A DNA stretch of 64,000 nt from Massilia violaceinigra (lineage in GTDB: Bacteria > Pseudomonadota > Gammaproteobacteria > Burkholderiales > Burkholderiaceae_D): contig NZ_CP024608.1 in assembly GCF_002752675.1 (NCBI RefSeq), positions 6,262,001 to 6,326,000 on the forward strand. Direction: 5' to 3'. The notes under the pieces are model-generated. The model was not told where the DNA came from. It did no database searches and saw nothing but the letters and a program-made list of their open reading frames with translations. A program made the translations under genes and the position numbers. Shown here one piece after another: positions 57,661 through 64,000 of the stretch (its first letter is position 1; each line of letters begins with the position of its first letter).

Positions 57661-58254
57661 ATGCAAGATTCGTTATTGTTCCGCATGCCCCTGGTCGCAC
57701 GTTTTCTCACCCTGTTCTGCGGCCTGACCCTCAGTACCGCCGTTCTCGCCAGCGATACGCCGCAGGTCTCGCTCAAGACCAGCATGGGCGAAATCGTCCT
57801 TGAACTGGACCAGGAAAAAGCGCCGAAAACGGTCGCCAATTTCCTGCAGTACGTTAAAAGCGGCCATTACAAGGGATTGATTTTCCACCGCGTCATCAAC
57901 GACTTCATGATCCAGGGCGGCGGCATGGATGAAAAAATGATCCCGCGCCGCACCAACAAACCGGTCCAGAACGAAGCCAAGAATGGCTTGCTGAACGTGC
58001 CCTACTCGGTCGCCATGGCGCGCACCCAGGATCCGAACTCGGCCACCTCGCAATTCTTCATCAACGTCGCCGAAAACACCAATCTCGACTATCCGGGCCG
58101 CGACGGCTTCGGCTACACCGTGTTCGGCAAGGTCATTTCGGGTCAGGAAGTGGTCGACAAAATCAAGGGCGTGATGGTCGACGACGTGCGCGGCAACCAG
58201 AACGTGCCTGTGATGCCTATCGTCATCAAGTCGGCAACCATCGTGAAGCAGTAA
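57661..58254 (+). CDS. ppiA: Periplasmic peptidyl-prolyl isomerase (cyclophilin)
   Basis: A 197-residue cyclophilin with a signal peptide (ARFLTLFCGLTLSTAVLA) and the catalytic core FHRVINDFMIQGGGM and NSATSQFFINVAEN. It helps proline isomerisation in the periplasm. AAGGA precedes the ATG. Followed by a cytoplasmic paralogue, ppiB. Confidence 0.94.
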   Translation: MQDSLLFRMPLVARFLTLFCGLTLSTAVLASDTPQVSLKTSMGEIVLELDQEKAPKTVANFLQYVKSGHYKGLIFHRVINDFMIQGGGMDEKMIPRRTNKPVQNEAKNGLLNVPYSVAMARTQDPNSATSQFFINVAENTNLDYPGRDGFGYTVFGKVISGQEVVDKIKGVMVDDVRGNQNVPVMPIVIKSATIVKQ

Positions 58255-58321
58255 AATAGCGGGCGCCTTTCGTAGCAAACTGAAAGCACCCACACAACAA
58301 CCTAACCAACAGGACACCAAC

Positions 58322-58810
58322 ATGGCCGTACTCATCACCACCAACATGGGCAACATCACCGTCGAACTCGACGCCGAAAAAGCACCGAAATCGGTTGCCA
58401 ACTTCCTCGACTACGTGGCCAAGGGCCACTACGACAACACGATTTTCCACCGCGTCATCGGCGACTTCATGGTCCAGGGCGGCGGTTTCGAGCCAGGCAT
58501 GAAGCAAAAGCCAGCCGAACAGACCGTGGAAAACGAAGGCAAGAACGGCCTCAAGAACGAAATGTACACCCTGGCCATGGCCCGCACTTCGGCGCCGCAC
58601 TCGGCATCGGCCCAGTTCTTCATCAACGTCAAGAACAACAGCTTCCTCGACTATCCAGGCCAGGACGGCTGGGGCTACGCCGTGTTCGGCAAGGTCAGCG
58701 AAGGCACCGACGTGGTCGACAAGATCCGCAAGGTCAAGACCGCCAACAGCGGCATGTTCGCCGACGTGCCGGTCGAGCCGGTGATCATCGAAAAAATCAC
58801 CGTCATCTGA
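58322..58810 (+). CDS. ppiB: Cytoplasmic peptidyl-prolyl isomerase (cyclophilin)
   Basis: A 162-residue cyclophilin without a signal peptide: FHRVIGDFMVQGGGFEPGM and ASAQFFINVKNNSFLDYPG are the active-site segments. AGGA precedes the ATG. Tandem with ppiA and followed 37 bases later by lpxH. Confidence 0.95.
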   Translation: MAVLITTNMGNITVELDAEKAPKSVANFLDYVAKGHYDNTIFHRVIGDFMVQGGGFEPGMKQKPAEQTVENEGKNGLKNEMYTLAMARTSAPHSASAQFFINVKNNSFLDYPGQDGWGYAVFGKVSEGTDVVDKIRKVKTANSGMFADVPVEPVIIEKITVI

Positions 58811-58847
58811 GCATGATGCGCGGGCAAACCACACCGGCAGTGCAGCG

Positions 58848-59609
58848 ATGACCCTGCCCGCGCGAACGCTCGCGCTGTTTATCTCCGACCTGCACTTGCA
58901 GGCCGCGCATGCGCGCACCGTGGACGCCTTCTTCGCCTTCCTGGAAGAACGCGCCATGGCCGCGCGCGCGCTGTACATTCTCGGCGACCTGTTCGAGTAC
59001 TGGGCGGGCGACGACGACCTCGACGCACCCCTGCACCGCCGGATCGCCACGGCCATCCGCGCGGTGAGCGAGGCCGGCATTCCGGTCTACTGGATCGCCG
59101 GCAACCGCGACTTTCTGGTCGGCCAGGCTTTCGCCGACGCCGCCGGCATGCAATTGCTGGCCGAGCCGCACATCGCCGACATCGGTGGTCAGAAAATTAC
59201 GCTCGTGCACGGCGACGCCGAATGCACCGACGACATCAACTACATGGCATTTCGCAAGCAGGTACGCCAGCCGGCGTGGCAGGCGCAATTTCTCGCCATG
59301 CCGCTGGCCCAGCGCAAGGCGATCATCGCCAACCTGCGCGAAGGCAGCAAGGAAGCGCACAGCACCAAGACCATGGAAATCATGGACGTCACGCCGCAGG
59401 CGATCGACGCGCTGTTCGCCGCCACCGGCACCGACGTGCTGATCCACGGCCACACGCACCGCCCGGCGCTGCACGAGAAGGACGGCAAGCGCCGCTACGT
59501 GCTGCCGGACTGGGAACCGGATGGCGAGCCGCCGCGCGGCGGCTGGATCGCCATCGGCGAGGACGGCGCCATCACGCGCCACGACCTCGACGGCAAATTG
59601 CTCGGCTGA
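58848..59609 (+). CDS. lpxH: UDP-2,3-diacylglucosamine diphosphatase
   Basis: A 253-residue calcineurin-like phosphoesterase. Metal ligands are in FISDLHL, ILGDLFEYW, AGNRDFLVG, LVHGDAECTDD and IHGHTHRP. It cleaves UDP-2,3-diacylglucosamine to lipid X in lipid A synthesis at the inner membrane. The ppiB-lpxH order is common in betaproteobacteria. Confidence 0.96.
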   Translation: MTLPARTLALFISDLHLQAAHARTVDAFFAFLEERAMAARALYILGDLFEYWAGDDDLDAPLHRRIATAIRAVSEAGIPVYWIAGNRDFLVGQAFADAAGMQLLAEPHIADIGGQKITLVHGDAECTDDINYMAFRKQVRQPAWQAQFLAMPLAQRKAIIANLREGSKEAHSTKTMEIMDVTPQAIDALFAATGTDVLIHGHTHRPALHEKDGKRRYVLPDWEPDGEPPRGGWIAIGEDGAITRHDLDGKLLG

Positions 59610-59622
59610 ACCGCCCGGGCGG

Positions 59623-61659
59623 TCAGTCCGCCGGCAGCGGCGTGTGCAGCACGGCGTAGCCCGTCATGCCGATCAGCATCCCGTTGCCGATGGCGATACC
59701 GCCGAGCACGGGTTTCCCCCAGGCCAGCGCCGGGGTCGATACCGTGCCGTCCGGCCTGACCTTGCGCAGCAAGCCCTGCCCGCTCAGATACATGTCGCCA
59801 TTCGGCGCAAACGCCATTTCCACGGTCCCGTGAAAGCCCAGCATGGCGGTGCGGACCGGGCCGTCACGGTCGCCCATCCAGCCGGGCGAGCCGGCGAACA
59901 AGGTCAGCTTGCCGTCCTTGCTGTATTTGTACACGGCCTTGCTGTCGCTGTCGGCCACGTACAGATTGCCAAGGCGGTCATAGGCAATGCTGGCCGGCCG
60001 GAAGGAAAAGTCGTTCGGGTCGCGCGGGCCATAGCCGACATCGGTGATCAATTGGGTCACCTTGCCCGAAGACGACACCTGGCTGACAGAATAGTAGCCG
60101 GCAATGGCCAGGTTGCCTTCGGCGTCCACAGCAATATCGTACACATCGCTGTCGCCGCCGGCCGGATGCGCCAGCACCGTGGTGGTCGCGCCGCCGTCGA
60201 TCCGGGAAATCCTCTCGCTATCGACCACATACACGGTGCCGTTCGGGCCTACCGCAATGCTGTAGGGATGCGTGAAGACGGCGCCCTTGACGCCATGGCC
60301 TGCAAACACGCTCACGACGCCGTCCGGGCTGACCATGCGCACCAGGTTGGTCTGGTAATCGGCGATGTACAGATTGCCGGCGGCATCGGCGGCGGTGCCA
60401 TCGCGCCGGTTGAAGCGCGCCGCGCCGCCCTTGCCGTCCACGCTCGCGCTGGTTACCGGCGTGGCGGCCGACGTGGTGACCACCCCGGCCGGCGTGATCG
60501 TCCGGATCGCCGGGGCACCGGTATCGAGCGCCAGCACGTTGCCCGATGAATTGATCATCAGCTGGCTGATGAACGAGAAGCGCGCCTGCGCTCCCGTGCC
60601 ATCGCGTACGTCCCCGTCCTTGCCGTCGCCCGCTACCGTGCTGACCACGCCGCCTGGCGTCATCTTGCGCAAGGTCTTGTAATCGCCGATGTGGACATCG
60701 CCCGCCGCATCGACCGCGAGGGCGCGTGGCGACCTGAAAATCACCTCGGCTCCGGTGCCGTCACGCACGCTATCGTCGCTGGCGGCGTTGCCACCGCCGG
60801 CGACAAAACTGGCCAGGCCACCGGCGATGCGGTAAATGCGCGCCAGTTGAACCACGTAGAGCGAGCCGTCGCCGGCCACGGCCATGCGTGAGGGCAAGAT
60901 CAGTGCCTGCTTATTCGCGGGGTCGTTGGCCCAGGTAATACGGCTCACCACGCCGGCCGGGGTCACGCGGCGGATGGCGCGCTGTTCGATCACCAGGTAG
61001 TCGCCATTGACGTCGAGCGCAATCTCGGCCGGACGGTTGAACAGCGCTTGCGCGCCCAAGCCGTCACGCGAGATTCCCGTGCCGTTATCGCCCTCGCACG
61101 CCGGCTCGGTGACGCCGGCCAGCGTGCTGACGACGCCGCCCGGGGTAATCTTGCGCAGCGTGTTGTTGCACGTATCGGTCACGATCAGGTTGCCCGCCGT
61201 GTCGACAATGATGCGCGACTGGTAGTTGAAGTTGAAGCTGGCCGCGCCGCCGGCGCCATCCTGGCTGCCGTAGTTGCCGATCGAACCGGCCAGCACCGAC
61301 ATCGCGCCCGCCGGCGTGAGCTTGAAGATGACCTGCTTGGCGCGGTCGAGGATATAGGTATTACCAGCCTTGTCGAGCGCCATGCCATGCGGGATCTGCA
61401 GCACGGTTTCCTTGCCGGCGCGCACGGACTGCACGCAGGTGATGCCGAGCGCGGCCATGTCATCGTCGCCCGCCGCCATGTAGTCGGCTGCGCCGGCGCC
61501 GCATGTGGATGCGGGTGGCGCCACGACCGTTGGCGGGGTCGGCGTGGACGAGCCGCCCGATCCCCCGCCGCCGCAGGCCGCGAAAAACAGGCATGCAAGC
61601 AGTGCAGCGCCGCGGCGCATGACCGTGGAAGGGGGAAATGGCAGTTGGTCGTGTCGCAT
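59623..61659 (-). CDS. NHL-repeat beta-propeller lipoprotein
   Basis: A 678-residue exported protein. The signal with lipobox (ALLACLFFAACGGGG) gives a lipidated Cys followed by a Gly/Ser/Pro/Thr linker. At least ten NHL repeats follow (units such as PHGMALDKAGNTYILD, PAEIALDVNGDYLVIE, RALAVDAAGDVHIGD), forming one or two propellers. Such proteins bind ligands or partners outside the cell membrane; the partner is unknown. Two starts are possible: ATG 61659, or ATG 61620 which gives a more usual signal length; neither has a good ribosome binding site. Confidence 0.85.
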   Translation of the reverse strand: MRHDQLPFPPSTVMRRGAALLACLFFAACGGGGSGGSSTPTPPTVVAPPASTCGAGAADYMAAGDDDMAALGITCVQSVRAGKETVLQIPHGMALDKAGNTYILDRAKQVIFKLTPAGAMSVLAGSIGNYGSQDGAGGAASFNFNYQSRIIVDTAGNLIVTDTCNNTLRKITPGGVVSTLAGVTEPACEGDNGTGISRDGLGAQALFNRPAEIALDVNGDYLVIEQRAIRRVTPAGVVSRITWANDPANKQALILPSRMAVAGDGSLYVVQLARIYRIAGGLASFVAGGGNAASDDSVRDGTGAEVIFRSPRALAVDAAGDVHIGDYKTLRKMTPGGVVSTVAGDGKDGDVRDGTGAQARFSFISQLMINSSGNVLALDTGAPAIRTITPAGVVTTSAATPVTSASVDGKGGAARFNRRDGTAADAAGNLYIADYQTNLVRMVSPDGVVSVFAGHGVKGAVFTHPYSIAVGPNGTVYVVDSERISRIDGGATTTVLAHPAGGDSDVYDIAVDAEGNLAIAGYYSVSQVSSSGKVTQLITDVGYGPRDPNDFSFRPASIAYDRLGNLYVADSDSKAVYKYSKDGKLTLFAGSPGWMGDRDGPVRTAMLGFHGTVEMAFAPNGDMYLSGQGLLRKVRPDGTVSTPALAWGKPVLGGIAIGNGMLIGMTGYAVLHTPLPAD

Positions 61660-61789
61660 TGGATCTTTTAACTATCTGGAAAATATCTGAGAAGGCGGAA
61701 TATACCCATTTTGCTTGCGCAACACTACTCAAATGTTCGTACCGGGGCGCCGCGCATCCGCCAACAAGGCTGGCAGCGCGCGGCGATAC

Positions 61790-61945
61790 TTACTGCGGCA
61801 GCGGGGTCTCGAGGACGGCGAAGGCAGTCATGCCCAGCAACCGTTTCTGGCTGTACACGATGCTGGCCAGGCTGGGGTAACCCCAGGCCAGCACGGGCGT
61901 CGATGCCGTGCCGTCCGGCGTGATCTTGCGTACCTTGCCCGAGCC
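61790..61945 (-). pseudogene. C-terminal fragment of an NHL-repeat gene
   Basis: Minus-strand reading gives GKVRKITPDGTASTPVLAWG, then SQKRLLGMTAFAVLETPLPQ and stop. It matches the C-terminal ends of both flanking NHL genes (for example RKVRPDGTVSTPALAWG and GMTGYAVLHTPLP). Only the last 50 codons remain. It joins a plus-strand gene fragment at about 61945. Confidence 0.75.
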
Positions 61946-62634
61946 GGTCGGCCAAGGCGGTCAATGCCCCGTTCGACATCGTCCATACCCGGATCGCCAA
62001 AGAAGGCAACACGGCGGTTTTCCACATCGCCGTCTCCGGCAAGGCGGGTCAGTCGCATCCTTCCGCGACCGGAAAACTGCCCGCCGGCAGCGTGTTTTCA
62101 TATGTCTGGCCAACCACGCTCGACCCATCGGTGGTCGGCTTCGACAAGGGCGCCGGCATCCTGGCCCTTGCCGTGACCTCGCACCCCGATTTCGACGATA
62201 CGCCCCTGTATGACGAAAATGGCGATGGCGACCTGAAAAACGATGGCGACCTCTGGCATTCGCACTGGGTGGTCCTGAAACCGGACGCCGCCTGCGGCAA
62301 GGGCGCGCTCAAGGTGGTCGACATTCCCGCCGGGACCACGCCGGCACTGCCGAAAACCTGGCGCGGGCTGCCGCTGCTGATCGATAGCCCGCGTTACAGT
62401 CCGGTGTTCAAGGACGCGACGCTGGAAGTGCGGGTGCCGTTCAACGACGCCGGCGTGCTGCCGGACGTCGGTTTCGACGGCGTGACGGCCGCGCTGCGGG
62501 TCAACGCCAGCATGCATAGCCCGCTGCTGTGCGTGGCGCACGTGTTCAAGGTCGCCTCGGGTTCGCTGAGCCTGCCCGGAAAGGTCGGCAAGTGGACTCT
62601 CCGGCGCGCCCCCCCTCAGGTGGGGTGCGCCGCG
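61944..62634 (+). pseudogene. 5'-truncated gene of unknown function
   Basis: An open frame without a start reads AKAVNAPFDIVHTRIAKEGN, TAVFHIAVSGKAGQSHPSAT, GFDKGAGILALAVTSHPDFD, LWHSHWVVLKPDAACGKGAL and NASMHSPLLCVAHVFKVASG. It begins abruptly where the NHL scrap ends and has no ribosome binding site. It looks like the body of a secreted beta-rich protein that lost its N-terminus and probably its true stop. Family not recognised. Confidence 0.55.
62603..62631 (-). terminator. Hairpin downstream of the second NHL gene
   Basis: Stem GGCGC / GCGCC extended by CCCC / GGGG with a short loop, 16 bases after the stop of the minus-strand NHL gene. No clear T tract. Confidence 0.5.
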
Positions 62635-62646
62635 TGTCAGGCCCGC

Positions 62647-64000
62647 TCAGTTGGGCGGCAACACTGTCTGCATCACCGCACCGGCCGTCATGCCGTACAG
62701 TTTTCCCTGGCTGTAGACCATGCTGTGGATGTCCACATTGCCCCACCCTAACTGCGGTGTCGACAGCCAGCCATCCGGACTGATCTTGCGCACCTTGCCG
62801 TGCCCGCTCATATACAGATCGCCATTCGGCGCGAAGCTCATTTGCACCGGGGAGTAAAAGCCCAGCGCCGTCGAGCGCGCGGGGCCATCTGCACTCCCGT
62901 GCCGGCCCGGCACGCCGGCAAAGACCGACAGCACGTCCTGCTTGTCGAGCTTGAGGATGGTCGCACTGACTGTGTCCGCAATGTACAGGTTCCCCGCCGC
63001 GTCCAGCGTCAGGCCGGTCGGATTGAATCCATCCGACGGATCGGTCAGGCCGGTGGCTTTGAGCATGCGCTGGACGTCGACCAGCACGCTGACCTGGCCC
63101 GATGGCGTGATCCTGACCACTTTTTCCGGCATCGAGGCCAGCACGTTGCCCTGCGCATCGATCCGCATTTCCACGATCCGCGGCAGGGCCGGCGTGGGGG
63201 TGATCGCGGTCATTTTCCCGGCCACGATCTTGCCGATCCAGCGCGTGTCGGCCACATACACGGCGCCGGCCGCGTCGAGCGCGACCGCCCTTGGAAAGAC
63301 GAACTGGATCGGATCGAGGCTGGCGCTCCACGATCCGCGCGAACCGGCGAACGTCGTGACGACACCTTCGGGAATAATCTTGCGCACGACCCTGTAATTG
63401 GAATCGGCGAAGTACAGGCTGCCGGCGGCGTCAACCGACAGGCGCGCGGTTTGCAGGAACCTCGCATTCGAGCCCGCGCCGTCGCTGCTACCCATGTAGT
63501 ACGGCGTTGCAGCCGAGGTAGTCACGACGCCCGACCTGGTGATAGTCTGTAACACATCATCGTCGCCCAGGCGTGCGATATTCCCCGCCGGATCGAATGC
63601 CAGCATTCCTGAGAAAGCAAGGCGGGGCCCATTGCCATAGCCCGGTGGTCCGATATTCGAGTCCGCGCCACCGGCCAGCGTACTGACCAGGCCAGCGGGC
63701 GTCATCTTGCGTACCATTCCCACATCCGAGAGAAACAGGTCGCCGACCGCATCGACCTTCATCGACGACAGAGCACCGAACACCGCCGACCTGCCCATGC
63801 CATCGCTCAACTGTTTCGTATCGTCGCCGTCGCCCGCCAGCAGGGTCGCCACGCCGCCCGCGATCGTGTAGACCTTGCTGTAGTCGGCGGCGTACAGCGT
63901 GCCATCTTTTCCCATCGCCACGAGGTGCGGCTGGGTCAGCGGCGCCGCACTGCCGGCCGGGTTGGTCCAGCCGACCGTGGTGACGACGCCGGCCGGGGTC
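62647..64000 (-). CDS. NHL-repeat protein, 5' end outside the window
   Basis: The frame is open through the right edge (TPAGVVTTVGWTNPAG is still coding at 63950-64000), so the ATG at 63921 is internal. At least eight NHL repeats are visible (PHLVAMGKDGTLYAADYSKV, RLSVDAAGSLYFADSNYRVV, PRAVALDAAGAVYVADT, PTGLTLDAAGNLYIADTVSA). It is a paralogue of the lipoprotein at 59623-61659 with the same C-terminal pattern (GMTAGAVMQTVLPPN). It is probably also exported. Confidence 0.85.
   Translation of the reverse strand, partial: TPAGVVTTVGWTNPAGSAAPLTQPHLVAMGKDGTLYAADYSKVYTIAGGVATLLAGDGDDTKQLSDGMGRSAVFGALSSMKVDAVGDLFLSDVGMVRKMTPAGLVSTLAGGADSNIGPPGYGNGPRLAFSGMLAFDPAGNIARLGDDDVLQTITRSGVVTTSAATPYYMGSSDGAGSNARFLQTARLSVDAAGSLYFADSNYRVVRKIIPEGVVTTFAGSRGSWSASLDPIQFVFPRAVALDAAGAVYVADTRWIGKIVAGKMTAITPTPALPRIVEMRIDAQGNVLASMPEKVVRITPSGQVSVLVDVQRMLKATGLTDPSDGFNPTGLTLDAAGNLYIADTVSATILKLDKQDVLSVFAGVPGRHGSADGPARSTALGFYSPVQMSFAPNGDLYMSGHGKVRKISPDGWLSTPQLGWGNVDIHSMVYSQGKLYGMTAGAVMQTVLPPN

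Overview
The window looks like chromosomal DNA of a high-GC betaproteobacterium, most likely an Oxalobacteraceae member (Massilia/Duganella/Janthinobacterium-like). The reasons are the codon use, the lysC / tilS-accA-alkA-cysS / ppiA-ppiB-lpxH housekeeping block, a cyanophycin operon, and the many PAS/GGDEF and hybrid histidine kinase genes. The genus is inference; the sequence holds no rRNA marker.

Layout. 1-6.6 kb is a worn accessory patch: the end of a bacteriocin-type ABC exporter, an IS630 relic hit by an IS5 element, an intact O-methyltransferase, then broken copies of a haloperoxidase tail, a C39-peptidase exporter and the same O-methyltransferase. 6.6-21 kb is mainly signalling: a vanadium haloperoxidase, a PhaC-like hydrolase, a GGDEF-EAL protein, three hybrid histidine kinases (one lacking its phospho-accepting His), a KaiC-like ATPase operon and a serine beta-lactamase-like protein. 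21-34.5 kb holds metabolic and hypothetical genes, an IS3 element, an M20 peptidase, a translationally coupled cyanophycin operon (iaaA-cphB-cphA), a petA copy with a nonsense codon, and a YfdX-family gene.

34.7-51 kb is the accessory core. After a second IS3 element comes a type VI secretion-style operon: a frameshifted DUF2169 adaptor, a DUF4150 (PAAR-like) effector with a C-terminal ADP-ribosyltransferase, and directly after it an ADP-ribosylglycohydrolase that fits as its immunity protein (Tre1/Tri1-like logic). Next is a NACHT-type STAND NTPase gene with a C-terminal PD-(D/E)XK-like nuclease motif, the kind of architecture seen in anti-phage proteins. Three insertion sequences (IS5, IS66, IS1380) cut it into four pieces. 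Each has clean target duplications, and removing all three with one duplication copy each restores one uninterrupted frame of 1309 codons. Two tandem tRNA-Ser(GCT) genes close this region.

51.5-64 kb is conserved housekeeping DNA (lysC, tilS, accA, an AlkA-type glycosylase, cysS, two cyclophilins, lpxH). It is followed by two NHL-repeat genes and, between them, a fragment of a third NHL gene fused to a 5'-truncated gene.
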